From Alphaproteobacteria bacterium (GTDB taxonomy: Bacteria > Pseudomonadota > Alphaproteobacteria > Reyranellales > Reyranellaceae), in NCBI GenBank assembly GCA_019235415.1, contig JAFAKN010000006.1:1-64000 (forward strand): DNA of 64,000 bases, written 5' to 3'. The notes under the pieces are model-generated. The model searched no databases. It saw nothing but the letters and a program-made list of their open reading frames with translations, and had not been told where the DNA came from. Below, piece by piece: positions 21,623-33,240 of this stretch (the stretch's first letter is position 1; the number at the start of each line of letters is the position of its first letter). The translations under genes and the position numbers were made by a program.

Positions 21623-21805
21623 CCTCCCCTTCGCGGATTCCGCGAAGGGGAGGGGACCCGAAGGGCCGGAGGGGTCAGGCTCATTGGAGCGCGGACCTCC
21701 TGGTCCGCTCGGGGCCGCATGAATGCGGACCGGGAGGTCCGCGCTCCATGATCCCTCCGGCCGCTGCGCGGCCACCTCCCCTTCGCGGGTTCCGCGAAGG
21801 GGAGG
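21623..21805. repeat. palindromic repeat family A copy 2, interrupted by a family B element
   Basis: The outer parts (CCTCCCCTTCGCGGATTCCGCGAAGGGGAGG ... in two hairpins, GGCCGGAGGGGTCA, and CCTCCGGCCGCTGCGCGGCCACCTCCCC) follow the family A architecture. The middle arm is interrupted at about 21683-21750 by a different inverted repeat, so one element appears to have inserted into another. The composite fills the 223-base carA-carB spacer. Confidence 0.85.
21685..21748. repeat. palindromic repeat family B nested in family A
   Basis: GGAGCGCGGACCTCC ... GGAGGTCCGCGCTCC arms with internal GGTCCGC / GCGGACC pairs. Related elements occur at 23.7 kb and 53.3 kb. Confidence 0.8.
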
Positions 21806-21830
21806 AACGCTCGAGCTTCGCTCCGCACGC

Positions 21831-23018
21831 TCATTTTTCCTTCTTGCTCTTGTCGATCATCGCAACGAAGCGATCGAACAGGTAGTGGCTGTCGGTCGGC
21901 CCGGGCGAGGCTTCGGGATGGTATTGCACCGAGAAGGCCGGCTTGTCGGTGCAGCGCAAGCCTTCGTTGGTGCCGTCGAACAGCGACACGTGCGTCACCT
22001 CGACGTCGTCGGGCAGCGACTCGGGGACAACGCAGAAGCCGTGGTTCTGCGAGGTGATCTCGACCTTCCCCGTGGTGAGGTCCTTGACCGGCTGGTTGGC
22101 GCCGCGATGCCCGCGCTCCATCTTGCGTGTCTTGCCGCCGAGCGTCAGCGCCAGGATCTGATGGCCGAGGCAGATGCCGAACAACGGGACCTTGCTGTCG
22201 AGCACGGCCTGCACCGCCGGCACGGAATAGTGCGCCGTCGCCGCGGGATCGCCCGGACCGTTGGACAGGAAGACGCCGTCCGGCTTGTGGCGCAGGATGT
22301 CCTCGGCCGTGGCGGTGGCCGGCACGACCGTCACCTTGCAGCCAGTGTTCGCAAGACAGCGCAGGATGTTGCGTTTGGCCCCGTAATCGACGGCGACGAC
22401 ATGGTATCTCGGCTTGTCGAGCTTGCCGTAGCCCTTGCCCAGCGCCCACTTGGTCTCGTTCCAGCTGTAGGTCTGCTTGGTCGTGACCTCGATCGCGAGG
22501 TCCATGCCGTCGAGGCCCGGCCATTCCTCGGCCATGCGGCGCAGCTTCGGGATGTCGAACTTGCCGTCGGGCGAATGGACCACGACGCCGTTGGGCGGTC
22601 CGCCGTCGCGGATGCGGCGCGTGATGGCGCGCGTGTCGACCCCGCAGACACCGGGGAGCTTGTGGCTGCGCAGCCAGTCGTCGAGCGGCTTGGCGGCGCG
22701 CCAGTTGGCCGGCTCGGTGATGTCGCCCCGCAGCACGACGCCGCGCGCCGCCGGGTTGATGCTCTCGATGTCCTCGGCGTTGGTGCCGACGTTGCCGATG
22801 TGCGGGAAGGTGAAGCTGATGATCTGACCGGCATAGGATGGGTCGGTGACGATCTCCTGGTAGCCCGTCATCGAGGTGTTGAAGCAGACCTCGCCCACGG
22901 CATGGCGCGGTGCGCCCACGCCTTTTCCCCAAAAGACCGCCCCATCGGCCAGGACCAGGGCGGCCGTGGCCCAACGCGGCGCGGCGTCAATCGCGCCGGC
23001 GGTCTCAGGAGAAGTCAT
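21831..23018 (-). CDS. carA: carbamoyl-phosphate synthase small (glutaminase) subunit
   Basis: 395 aa. The N-terminal domain has [20 protein letters not shown] and [18 protein letters not shown]. The class I glutamine amidotransferase domain has the nucleophile in [13 protein letters not shown] and the His in [12 protein letters not shown]. It hydrolyses glutamine and channels ammonia to CarB. It lies upstream of carB on the same strand and is divergent from yqeY, so 23019-23207 should carry promoters in both directions. Confidence 0.98.
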   Translation of the reverse strand: MTSPETAGAIDAAPRWATAALVLADGAVFWGKGVGAPRHAVGEVCFNTSMTGYQEIVTDPSYAGQIISFTFPHIGNVGTNAEDIESINPAARGVVLRGDITEPANWRAAKPLDDWLRSHKLPGVCGVDTRAITRRIRDGGPPNGVVVHSPDGKFDIPKLRRMAEEWPGLDGMDLAIEVTTKQTYSWNETKWALGKGYGKLDKPRYHVVAVDYGAKRNILRCLANTGCKVTVVPATATAEDILRHKPDGVFLSNGPGDPAATAHYSVPAVQAVLDSKVPLFGICLGHQILALTLGGKTRKMERGHRGANQPVKDLTTGKVEITSQNHGFCVVPESLPDDVEVTHVSLFDGTNEGLRCTDKPAFSVQYHPEASPGPTDSHYLFDRFVAMIDKSKKEK

Positions 23019-23127
23019 GTTGAATTCCGTTCGTGCGGCACCGGCGGCGCCCGGAAGGCGAGCCTTGCGAGCCGCGCCGGGTTGTAACCAAGCAGTCGCA
23101 CAGGGTCAAGCCGAAGCCTCACAGGAA

Positions 23128-23155
23128 TTGATGAACAATTTCAATAACTTATTTG
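23128..23155 (+). promoter_or_regulatory. possible sigma-70-type promoter for yqeY
   Basis: TTGATG and TATTTG are separated by 16 bases in a locally AT-rich patch (AACAATTTCAATAACTT) within the carA-yqeY divergent spacer, roughly 50-60 bases before the yqeY start. Matches are partial and only by eye. Confidence 0.3.
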
Positions 23156-23207
23156 CTTTGCCAAGGGCCATCCAAGAGATTACTTTCCGCCCTCCGATCG
23201 AACCGGG

Positions 23208-23675
23208 ATGCAAACAATGCTGCGCGACAAGTTGAACGAGGCGCTGAAGGACGCCATGCGCGCCCGCGACATGGGCTCCGTAAGCGCAATTCGCCTCATC
23301 CTGGCCAAGCTCAAGGAGGTCGACATTGCAGCTCGCACCGAGACCAGCCGCGAGGGCGTGGCCGACGAGCGCATCCTTTCCATGCTCCAGGGCATGATCA
23401 AGCAGCGCAACGAATCGGTGGCGCTGTACGAGAAGGGCAACCGACCTGACCTCGCGGACAAGGAGAAGGCCGAGATCGTCGTCATCGAGCGATTCCTGCC
23501 GCAGCAGATGGACGAAGCGGCGGTCCAGGCGGCCATCGCCGACGCCATCGCCTCCGCCGGCGCGAAGTCCGTCAAGGACATGGGCGGCGTGATGGCGGCA
23601 TTGAAGGCCAAGCATGCCGGGCAGATGGACTTCGCCAAGGCCTCGGCCGCGGTGAAGAAGGCCCTGTCGTCATAG
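23208..23675 (+). CDS. GatB/YqeY domain-containing protein
   Basis: 155 aa, the usual size. MLRDKLNEALKDAMRARD, then SAIRLILAKLKEVDI and VVIERFLPQQMDEAAVQAA are hallmarks. The YqeY domain resembles the tRNA-binding tail of the GatB amidotransferase subunit; its own role is poorly defined. A second ATG three codons in may be the real start. It precedes dnaG and rpoD in the same direction, an order often seen in alphaproteobacteria. Confidence 0.94.
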   Translation: MQTMLRDKLNEALKDAMRARDMGSVSAIRLILAKLKEVDIAARTETSREGVADERILSMLQGMIKQRNESVALYEKGNRPDLADKEKAEIVVIERFLPQQMDEAAVQAAIADAIASAGAKSVKDMGGVMAALKAKHAGQMDFAKASAAVKKALSS

Positions 23676-23704
23676 GACCTTGGCCGTTTCGGCCTCATGC
23701 TCTT

Positions 23705-23766
23705 TGGGACCGCGAGCCTCCGGCTCGCTCTTCATCATGAGCGCGCGAGACGCGCGCGGTCCAAAA
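23705..23766. repeat. palindromic repeat family B between yqeY and dnaG
   Basis: GGGACCGCGAGCCTCCGGCTCGC ... GAGCGCGCGAGACGCGCGCGGTCC around a TCTTCATCATGA-like centre, which resembles the ATTCACGATCATGA centre at 53.3 kb. It lies just before the dnaG start. Confidence 0.7.
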
Positions 23767-23813
23767 GACGGTTTTCCCCCGCCGCTGCGCGCGGCTTCCC
23801 GCTATCATGCGGC

Positions 23814-25700
23814 ATGGCCTTTCCCCCGGGCTTTCTCGATGAGCTGCGTGCACGGCTCACCCTCAGCGACATCGTCGGCCGCAAGGTCGCGCTGAAGCGG
23901 CGCTCGGGAGCGGAATACGCAGCCCTTTGCCCGTTTCACAACGAGAAGACGCCGTCCTTCACGGTTAACGACAAGAAGGGCATCTTCCATTGCTTCGGCT
24001 GCGGCACACATGGCGACGCCATCGGCTTCATCATGAAGACCGAGGGCCTTTCCTTTCCCGAGTCGGTCGAGAAGCTGGCACGCGAGGTCGGTTTGCCGGT
24101 GCCGCGCGCGACGCCCGCGGAGCGCGAGCGGGCCGAGCGAGCCGCGAGCCTGCAGCAGGTCGTCGAGATGGCAGCCGCCTGGTTCGAAAAGCAGCTTCGC
24201 CTGCCGACCGGCCGACAGGCGCTCGATTACCTGCGCGGCCGCGGACTCGAGGAGCGCACGATCGGGGATTTTCGCCTGGGGTTCGCACCGGATACGCGCG
24301 ATGGCCTGCTCGCGAGCCTGAAGCGTGAAGGCGTGCCCATCGAGAAGATCGTCGAAGCGGGCCTGGCCGTCCAGCCCGAGGGCGAGCGCAATCCGTACGA
24401 CCGATTCCGCGGCCGTGCCATGTTCCCGATCAACGATCGGCGCGGCCGCGTGATCGCTTTCGGCGGCCGCGTCATGGGACCGGGCGAGCCGAAGTACCTC
24501 AATTCGCCGGAGACGCCCCTGTTCCACAAAGGGGCCAACCTTTATTGCCTGGACCGCGCCCGCGAGGCCGCTGCGCGCAATGAGCCGGTGATCGTAGCCG
24601 AGGGCTACATGGACGTGATCGCGCTGCATGGCGCGGGGTTTGTCGGAGCGGTGGCGCCGCTCGGCACGGCGCTGACGGAAGGCCAGCTCGGCGAACTATG
24701 GCGGCTAGCCGACGAGCCCTACCTCTGCTTCGACGGCGACAATGCCGGCCGGCGCGCTGCGGCACGCGCCGCCGAGCGCTCCCTGCCGCTGTTGCGGCCC
24801 GGCAAGAGCCTGCGCTTCCTCGCCCTGCCGGCGGGCGAGGACCCCGATAGCCTGGTTCGGGCGCGCGGGGCTGAGGCATTTCGCCGTGTCCTCAACCTGG
24901 CGAGGCCCTTGTCGGACGTGGTGTGGGAGGTAGAGAGCGAGGCACGCCCGATCGATACGCCGGAGCGCCGGGCGAACCTGCAAAAGGCGATCGAGCGGCG
25001 GGTAGGCGAAATTGCCGATCCCGTGGTGCGGGAGTTCTACCGTACCGAGATGCGCGGCCGGCTGGCCCGCCTGCGCCGGCAGGACCGACCGGCGTGGCAA
25101 CCGGGCGCCAAACAAGCTTTCCGCCAGGCAGGGAACGAACCGGCACCCTTTGCCCCGGGCGCGGCGGCGCGGCGGGCTGGTATCGATCCTGAGGGGTCGC
25201 GGCAGGAGCGTGCGCTCCTCGGGGCCCTGATCGAACGGCCGGCCTTGCTTCACATCCTGGCCGAGGATGTCGCAGCGTTGCCCATCGCCCACCCGGAGCT
25301 GGTCCGCCTGCGCAGCGCGTTGCTCGACGCGCTGGCCCTGATGCCGGCAGGCTTGGACCCCGCGGCCGAGGAGGCGCTGGCGGCGGCGGGCCCTCAGGAC
25401 ATTCCCCTTGAAGCACGTCTGGTGCAGGAGCATTTACAGCGCCTCGGGCTGAGCCGCGTCGCCGACATGGCGCAGGTGAAGGCTCGAGAAATGTTTCGCG
25501 GTGCGGGATTGGCCGAAGACGACTGGGTCAGCCAGTGGCGCCGCGCCGCGCGCCACCTCAGCCAGCTGAGTTTCGACCCCGAGGAGCTGCGCCGCGCCGA
25601 GCAGGCCTTGGCCGAGGACATGAACGAGGAGAACCTGCGCCGCCTTCAGGCTATTCTCGACCGCATGCGACGAGACGCCCTGGAAGCCGGCGCGACTTAG
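23814..25700 (+). CDS. dnaG: DNA primase DnaG
   Basis: 628 aa. The CHC2 zinc ribbon (C39, H42, C60, C63 in LCPFHNEKTPSF and FHCFGCGTHGD), the catalytic core, the TOPRIM motifs (VAEGYMDVIALH and CFDGDNAGRRAA) and a C-terminal DnaB-interaction region are in order. It synthesises RNA primers at the replication fork. The track's longer start passes through the palindromic repeat, so I take the ATG at 23814 (MAFPPGFLDELRARL). No clear Shine-Dalgarno is present. rpoD follows, the core of the macromolecular-synthesis arrangement. Confidence 0.97.
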   Translation: MAFPPGFLDELRARLTLSDIVGRKVALKRRSGAEYAALCPFHNEKTPSFTVNDKKGIFHCFGCGTHGDAIGFIMKTEGLSFPESVEKLAREVGLPVPRATPAERERAERAASLQQVVEMAAAWFEKQLRLPTGRQALDYLRGRGLEERTIGDFRLGFAPDTRDGLLASLKREGVPIEKIVEAGLAVQPEGERNPYDRFRGRAMFPINDRRGRVIAFGGRVMGPGEPKYLNSPETPLFHKGANLYCLDRAREAAARNEPVIVAEGYMDVIALHGAGFVGAVAPLGTALTEGQLGELWRLADEPYLCFDGDNAGRRAAARAAERSLPLLRPGKSLRFLALPAGEDPDSLVRARGAEAFRRVLNLARPLSDVVWEVESEARPIDTPERRANLQKAIERRVGEIADPVVREFYRTEMRGRLARLRRQDRPAWQPGAKQAFRQAGNEPAPFAPGAAARRAGIDPEGSRQERALLGALIERPALLHILAEDVAALPIAHPELVRLRSALLDALALMPAGLDPAAEEALAAAGPQDIPLEARLVQEHLQRLGLSRVADMAQVKAREMFRGAGLAEDDWVSQWRRAARHLSQLSFDPEELRRAEQALAEDMNEENLRRLQAILDRMRRDALEAGAT

Positions 25701-25866
25701 CCGCAGAGGACCGCAGATTCGATGCTTAGCCCCCTATCGCCGCTTGAACTTAACCCCCATATAGTAGAAGGGTAGTGTTCGGAGTTGCCCTCTCCGCCTC
25801 CCCTTCTTGCAGCCTATCCCACGGCCCCGCGGCCGTTTTGTTCGTTTGTGCACCCAAGGATAAAGA

Positions 25867-27882
<2,016 letters not shown>

Positions 27883-27909
27883 GCCTCGGCCCGTTGACAG
27901 CGATACGAT

Positions 27910-27939
27910 AAGGCCAGGAGAGTGACCCTGGCCTTTTTT
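27910..27939 (+). terminator. intrinsic terminator of rpoD
   Basis: AGGCCAGG and CCTGGCCT form an 8-pair stem around an 8-base loop, followed at once by TTTTTT, 28 bases after the rpoD stop. Confidence 0.92.
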
Positions 27940-28107
27940 CTGGCCGCTGCCGATTCGCAGCGCTGCTGAATTGCAGTGGTCAAAACGGCCGCAGCCCGGC
28001 AACCATCCTCTGCTGGCGGCCGTTTAGGCGTTCGGGACGGGGCTGTGTCGCGATCCAGCCGCGAGGCGATGCACGAACCTGGATTTCGACACGTATGGAA
28101 GAACGGT

Positions 28108-28665
28108 ATGACGACCAGAGCGATCCTGACGTTTGCCATGGGCGTCGCGCTGTCGGTTTCGGCGGGTTGTCAGACGGTCCGTACAATGGGGGATGATTAT
28201 TCCCGTGCCCTGTCCTCGCAGCCCACCTCCCAGAACCGAAGCTACGCCGCGGCCAGGCCCGCGCAGGCGCCGAGCACCCGGCCGCCGGCGGTTTCCGCCG
28301 CGAAACCCAAACCGGGTGTATCGTCTTCGACACCCGCATCGCCTGATTCTTCTGCGGCAACCGACGCAACCGACAATCTGCCGGCCCCGCCCCCCGCACC
28401 GGGACCTGCAGTGCAGCTCGCCGGAAAGAGCGAGAACGAGCTCCGGGCTTTGCTCGGCTCCCCCACCAACGAGGAGGATAGGCCGCCAGGCAAGCGCTGG
28501 CGGTATCGAGACGGGCAATGCACCCTGGATGTCCAGCTCTATCCGGACGTCCGGACCAAGCAGTTCGGAACTCTTGCGTACGAGGTAAAGAGCGATGACA
28601 ACACCGATGAAGGAAGACGTCACTGCCTGGCCCAGCTCCAGTCCCGGGTTCAGGCCAGACGCTGA
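28108..28665 (+). CDS. putative lipoprotein with C-terminal conserved domain
   Basis: 185 aa. A signal with lipobox LSVSAGC (Cys about residue 20) is followed by a Pro/Ala/Ser-rich linker and a compact C-terminal domain ([37 protein letters not shown]) that resembles small outer-membrane assembly-type lipoproteins of the SmpA/OmlA kind. I chose the ATG at 28108 because the signal peptide begins there. Its 3' end overlaps the response-regulator gene by 71 bases in another frame. Function unknown; it may be an envelope sensor for the two-component pair. Confidence 0.7.
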   Translation: MTTRAILTFAMGVALSVSAGCQTVRTMGDDYSRALSSQPTSQNRSYAAARPAQAPSTRPPAVSAAKPKPGVSSSTPASPDSSAATDATDNLPAPPPAPGPAVQLAGKSENELRALLGSPTNEEDRPPGKRWRYRDGQCTLDVQLYPDVRTKQFGTLAYEVKSDDNTDEGRRHCLAQLQSRVQARR

Positions 28666-29404
28666 GGGCGAGGCGCAACGAAAGATCCGTGTCGCCTTCG
28701 TCGAGGACGACGACGACTACCGCGAGGCTGTCAGCGGCGAGCTGGGCGATTACGGCTTCGAGGTGACCTCGTTCTGCGACGGGTCTGCGCTCCTGGCGGC
28801 CTTCGACGATGGCGCGGAAACCGATCTCGTCCTGCTCGACTGGAGCCTGCCCAGCGTCTCGGGCATCGACCTGCTGCCGCGCCTGCGGCGCACCGGCATC
28901 ACGGTTCCCGTGGTGTTCCTGACCGGCCGCACGCTGCCGGCCTACGAGAAGCTCGCGTTCGACCGCGGCGCGCTGGACTTCGTCGACAAGGCGCGCGGCG
29001 TGCCGATCCTGGCACATCGCTTGCGGCTGATCGCCGATTCGGTCAAGACGCCGGCGAGAAAGCCCAGCGAGCCGGAGCAGGACGACAACTTCCATTGCGG
29101 CCGCCTGCTGCTAAAGCCGCGGGTCAGCCGCGCCTTCTGGGACGACGTGGACGTCGGTCTCACGCTCACCGAGTTCAAGATCGTGCATCTGCTGGCGTCG
29201 AACGTCGGCAGCTACGTCACCTACCGCGCTGTGTACGACTGCATGCACTATGTCGGCTTCATCGCGGGGAGCGGAGAAAATGGCTACCGAACGAACGTCC
29301 GCTCTTGCATCAAGCGGATTAGAAACAAGTTCCGAGCAATCGACGCTTCCTTCGCCGAAATCGACAACTATCAGTCCTTCGGCTACCGCTGGGGAAAGAC
29401 CTAG
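28595..29404 (+). CDS. two-component response regulator, OmpR/ChvI type
   Basis: 269 aa: a receiver domain (acidic VAFVEDDDDYRE, phospho-acceptor D82 in LVLLDWSLPS, conserved Thr/Lys in VVFLTGRT and DFVDKA) and a winged-helix DNA-binding domain ending NYQSFGYRWGKT. GAGG lies 9 bases before the ATG. After the ATG at 28607 there is no further in-frame start before the receiver, so overlap with the lipoprotein gene (59-71 bases) is real. The kinase gene begins inside its 3' end. ChvI-type regulators govern exopolysaccharide genes in rhizobia; the EPS locus lies directly downstream. Confidence 0.93.
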   Translation: MTTPMKEDVTAWPSSSPGFRPDAEGEAQRKIRVAFVEDDDDYREAVSGELGDYGFEVTSFCDGSALLAAFDDGAETDLVLLDWSLPSVSGIDLLPRLRRTGITVPVVFLTGRTLPAYEKLAFDRGALDFVDKARGVPILAHRLRLIADSVKTPARKPSEPEQDDNFHCGRLLLKPRVSRAFWDDVDVGLTLTEFKIVHLLASNVGSYVTYRAVYDCMHYVGFIAGSGENGYRTNVRSCIKRIRNKFRAIDASFAEIDNYQSFGYRWGKT

Positions 29405-30935
29405 CCGACCTTCGCACGCGGCAATCGGCTGGCGAACGCGGGTTCGCCGTCTTGCCGCGTCGCTCACTCTCAAGCTCATCATCCTGGTCGGCATCTTCGT
29501 TGCCCTGCCGATCGTGCTCTACGGACAGTTCGAAAGCGCCGACCGCCAGATGCGCCAGCTGGTCTCCCGGGCAATCGAGGACCGCAGCCAGCTGATCGCC
29601 GATGCCCTGAAGCCCGCCCTGCAGGACGTCGATCCCACGCGCCAGGTCGGCCTCGCGGCCGACCTCGGCCGCCATGCCAGCGACGGCACCGTGCTGAAGC
29701 TCATGTTCCACCCGTCGGGCGAGCCCGATCCCGACCGCTTCTACTTCGTGGCGTCCGGCCCGAGCTTGCAGTCGGCCGACGTGGCCGCCGAGATCGATCA
29801 GCTGCGCCATCGCGGGGTGCTGCAGCGGCTGTCGGAAGCGTGCATCTGGGATGTCAGCAACCAGATCCGCTATCGCCAACCCGACGGGAGCACCGAGCTC
29901 CTCACCTCGGTCATTCCGATCAAGACTCCCGCCGGATGCTGGGTTCTCACCTCGACTCACACCACGTCCGAGTTCCTCAACACCTCGATCGGCCGGCCCT
30001 ATTGGGAGACGCGCGAAATCCGCTTCGCCGCCGCGATCTACGTGGTGTTGGCCCTCATGGCGCTGCTGGTGGCGATCAGCATCCGTCTCAGCCTGCAGCG
30101 CTTTCGCGACGTGGCCGCGGACATCAGCCAGGGCCGCATCGGCGACTACGCCTTCACCCAACGCAACGTCGTGCCGGAGCTGTCGAGCGTGGCCCGCGAT
30201 TTCGACAAGCTCGTGCTCGAGCTGGCGCGCGTCTCGCAGCAGATCCGCCAGTCGGCCGAGGACAAGGCACATTCCTTCAAGACGCCGCTGGCGGCGATTC
30301 GGTCGGCGCTCGAACCCGTGCGTCGTGCCGTGCCGCTCGACAACATGCGCGCGCGGCGCGCGTTGGAAATCGTCGATTCCTCGGTCGGCCGCCTGCTCGA
30401 TCTGGTGATCGCCGCGCAACGTCTCGACATCAGCACGGCCGAACTGATCGACGCGCCGCGCCTGCCGACCGACTTCACCCAGCTCGTCGCCGATGCCGCG
30501 CTGCACTTCCGCGAGATCCTGGCGGCGAAGGACGTCCGGCTGATCCGCCGGCTCGACGAGGACGCCATCGTGCGCGCCGGTCGCGGCATGCTCGAAGTGG
30601 TTCTGCAGAACATCCTGGAGAACGCCATCAGCTTCGCACCCAAGGGCAGCACGATCGTGGTCAGCCTGATGGCCGCGGGCGGTACCGTCGAGCTGCAGGT
30701 CGACGACGAGGGACCCGGCGTGCCGCCGGACAAGCTCGAGCACATGTTCGAGCGCTATTTCTCGTCGCGCCCGCGCGACGTCGCCGATACGAGCGCGCAC
30801 GCCTCCGGCCATGCCGGCCTCGGCCTGTGGATCGTGAAGCGCAACGTCGAGGCATTGGGCGGAAAAGTTGCCGCGGCCAATCGCATCGGTGGTGGCCTCT
30901 GCGTGACCATCACGCTGCCGCGCAACCGTGCGTGA
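29280..30935 (+). CDS. sensor histidine kinase, ChvG-like
   Basis: 551 aa: TM1 about residues 62-83 (LKLIILVGIFVALPIVLYG), an extracytoplasmic sensor region, TM2 about 249-272, HAMP, the H-box HSFKTPLAAI (H331), and ATPase motifs N (QNILENAISFA), G1 (VDDEGPGVPP) and G2 (GHAGLGLWIVKRN). Its start overlaps the regulator by 125 bases: between 29280 and TM1 there is no other ATG, GTG or TTG, so the long overlap cannot be avoided. GGAG lies shortly before the ATG. It probably senses envelope state and phosphorylates the upstream regulator. Confidence 0.92.
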   Translation: MATERTSALASSGLETSSEQSTLPSPKSTTISPSATAGERPSRPSHAAIGWRTRVRRLAASLTLKLIILVGIFVALPIVLYGQFESADRQMRQLVSRAIEDRSQLIADALKPALQDVDPTRQVGLAADLGRHASDGTVLKLMFHPSGEPDPDRFYFVASGPSLQSADVAAEIDQLRHRGVLQRLSEACIWDVSNQIRYRQPDGSTELLTSVIPIKTPAGCWVLTSTHTTSEFLNTSIGRPYWETREIRFAAAIYVVLALMALLVAISIRLSLQRFRDVAADISQGRIGDYAFTQRNVVPELSSVARDFDKLVLELARVSQQIRQSAEDKAHSFKTPLAAIRSALEPVRRAVPLDNMRARRALEIVDSSVGRLLDLVIAAQRLDISTAELIDAPRLPTDFTQLVADAALHFREILAAKDVRLIRRLDEDAIVRAGRGMLEVVLQNILENAISFAPKGSTIVVSLMAAGGTVELQVDDEGPGVPPDKLEHMFERYFSSRPRDVADTSAHASGHAGLGLWIVKRNVEALGGKVAAANRIGGGLCVTITLPRNRA

Positions 30936-31046
30936 AGGCACGATTTCGGACCACAGCTTGATCACTGGGCCGGCTGTCAAGAGTTGCATAGCCTGCTGCG
31001 AGCGCATCATTGGCGCGCATCACAGGCGGCGGAGCGCACGCACCTC

Positions 31047-32510
31047 ATGGACACACTCACCACCCTGTCGAAGCTGCAGCAAGCAGGCTCTTCGCAGATC
31101 CATCCCGTCATCCTGTCGGGTGGCGCCGGCACGCGCCTGTGGCCGCTGTCACGCGCCTCGTACCCCAAGCAGCTGCTGAAGCTCGCCTCGAACCGGACGA
31201 TGCTGCAGGAGACGGCGGCGCGCGGACTGACCGACGTCGGGTTCGCACAGCCGCTCTTGGTGTGCAACGACGATCATCGCTTCCTGGTCGAGGAGCAGCT
31301 GCAGGAGATCGGGCTCAAGCCGCAGGCCATCCTGCTCGAGCCGATGGCGCGCAACACCGGCCCGGCGATCGCGGCGGCCGCCTTGTGGCTGCTGTCGCGC
31401 GACCCGGACGCCATGCTGCTCGTGCAGCCGTCCGATCACGTGATCGCCTCCCCGGACGCTTTCCACAATGCCGTCATGCGCGGCCTCGGCGCGGCCCAGG
31501 ACGGTCGCCTCGTCACCTTCGGCATCAAGCCCAGTCGCGCCGACTCCGGTTACGGCTACATCCAGAGCGGCGATGCGCTCAAGGGCGTGGCCGGCGCCTT
31601 CGCCGTCGACCGGTTCGTCGAGAAGCCGGACCGTGCGACGGCCCAGCGCTTCGTCGACAGCGGCGCATTCTTCTGGAACAGCGGCATCTTCCTCTTGAGC
31701 GCCCGCGCCTTCCTCGGCGAACTCTCGCGCGTCAATCCGGCGATGCTCGCGGCCTGCGAGCGCGCCGTCCAGGAGGGCAAGGAGGACCTGACTTTCTTCC
31801 GCCTGTCTGCCGACGCATTCGCCGAGGCGCCCAGCCTGTCCATCGACCATGCGGTCATGGAGCACACGAGCGCCGCAGCCGTGGTCCCGGTCGACATGGA
31901 GTGGAGCGACGTCGGCTCGTGGCCGGCGCTGCGCGCCGTGGGCGCCCTCGATGCCAACGGCAACCTGCTGCACGGCGACGTGCTGGCCGACCGCGTGCGC
32001 AACTCCTACATCCGCAGCGAAAGCCAGCTGGTGGCCGCCGTCGGGCTCGACAACGTCGTGGTCGTCGCCACCGACGACGCCGTGCTGGTCGCCGATGCCG
32101 ATTCGGCCGGCGAGGTCTCGCGCATCGTGGCCACGCTGCGCGAGAGCAATCGTCCGGAATCGCATCAGCACGTCACCTGCCACCGTCCATGGGGCAACTA
32201 CCGCACGGTCGACGCCGGCGAACGCTTCCAAGTCAAGCGCATCACCGTCAAGCCGGGCGGCAAGCTCAGCCTGCAGAAGCACTATCATCGGGCCGAGCAT
32301 TGGGTCGTCGTGCGCGGCACGGCGATCGTGCAGCGCGGCGACGAACGCACGATCGTGCGCGAGAACGAGTCGGTCTACATCCCGATCGGCACAGAGCATC
32401 GCCTGGAGAACCCGGGCAAGCTGCCGCTGCAGCTGATCGAGGTGCAGTCCGGCCCCTACCTCGGCGAAGACGACATCGTGCGCGTTTCAGACAACTACGG
32501 CCGGGTGTGA
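31047..32510 (+). CDS. manC: mannose-1-phosphate guanylyltransferase/mannose-6-phosphate isomerase (bifunctional)
   Basis: 487 aa. The N-terminal nucleotidyltransferase has the pyrophosphorylase signature LSGGAGTRLWPLSRASYPKQ and FVEKPDRATAQRF; the C-terminal cupin has GGKLSLQKHYHRAEHWVVV. It makes GDP-mannose, which gmd and fcl in this locus convert to GDP-fucose. The first gene of the polysaccharide locus, 111 bases after the kinase. I took the ATG at 31047, which gives a standard N-terminus. Confidence 0.96.
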   Translation: MDTLTTLSKLQQAGSSQIHPVILSGGAGTRLWPLSRASYPKQLLKLASNRTMLQETAARGLTDVGFAQPLLVCNDDHRFLVEEQLQEIGLKPQAILLEPMARNTGPAIAAAALWLLSRDPDAMLLVQPSDHVIASPDAFHNAVMRGLGAAQDGRLVTFGIKPSRADSGYGYIQSGDALKGVAGAFAVDRFVEKPDRATAQRFVDSGAFFWNSGIFLLSARAFLGELSRVNPAMLAACERAVQEGKEDLTFFRLSADAFAEAPSLSIDHAVMEHTSAAAVVPVDMEWSDVGSWPALRAVGALDANGNLLHGDVLADRVRNSYIRSESQLVAAVGLDNVVVVATDDAVLVADADSAGEVSRIVATLRESNRPESHQHVTCHRPWGNYRTVDAGERFQVKRITVKPGGKLSLQKHYHRAEHWVVVRGTAIVQRGDERTIVRENESVYIPIGTEHRLENPGKLPLQLIEVQSGPYLGEDDIVRVSDNYGRV

Positions 32511-32601
32511 CGCGAGCACGGTCACAACCATGTTTCATGACCTCGAGCGCCCCGGCGAACGTTATGCGGGAGCTCGACTTCTCTCACCCAGGGGTGGAAC
32601 C

Positions 32602-33240
32602 ATGTCAGCGCCAGAACCAATGTCCTTCCTGCGTCGTCGCGGCTTCTTCGTGGCGATGCTCGCCCTCGCCGCCTGCGACAGCGACGACACGCCGGTCGTC
32701 CAGGATACCGCGGCCGGGCAAAGCCTCAACCTTGCGCCGACCAACGGCCCTGGCGGGCGCTCCGGCGCGACGCGCGATCCCGGCTACAGGCTCGGACCGA
32801 ACGACCGGGTGCGCATCATCGTGTTCGGGCAGCCCACGCTCACCGGCGAGTTCACGGTCGACGGCAACGGCGTGCTGTCCTATCCGCTGATCGGCAACAT
32901 CCCGGCCGGCGGCATGACGACGGCCGAGCTGCAGCAGACCATCACGAAGAAGCTCGAGCCCGACTACCTGGTCAATCCCAGCGTCAGCGCCGAGGTCGTC
33001 ACGCGCCGGCCGTTCTACGTCATCGGCGAGGTCCAGAAGCCCGGCAACTATCCGTACGTCACCGACATGACCGTGCTGAACGCCGTGGCCATGGCCGGCG
33101 GCTTCACCTACCGCGCCCGCAAGAACGACTACTACATCAAGCGGCTCGACAGGAGCGGCAAGATGGTCCGCGTCATGGCCAGCTCGGGCACGGTGCTGCA
33201 GCCGGGCGACACGCTCGAAGTTCGCGAACGGTACTTCTGA
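32602..33240 (+). CDS. Wza-like polysaccharide export lipoprotein
   Basis: 212 aa with a lipoprotein signal (LALAACDSDD, lipidated Cys about residue 22), a Poly_export domain (YRLGPNDRVRIIVFGQPTLTGEFTV in parts) and an SLBB-type repeat (PFYVIGEVQKPGNYPYV). It forms the outer-membrane side of the export channel. This is a short version, lacking the long periplasmic repeats of E. coli Wza. The stop overlaps the next gene's start (TGATG), coupling it to the Wzc-like protein. Confidence 0.93.
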   Translation: MSAPEPMSFLRRRGFFVAMLALAACDSDDTPVVQDTAAGQSLNLAPTNGPGGRSGATRDPGYRLGPNDRVRIIVFGQPTLTGEFTVDGNGVLSYPLIGNIPAGGMTTAELQQTITKKLEPDYLVNPSVSAEVVTRRPFYVIGEVQKPGNYPYVTDMTVLNAVAMAGGFTYRARKNDYYIKRLDRSGKMVRVMASSGTVLQPGDTLEVRERYF

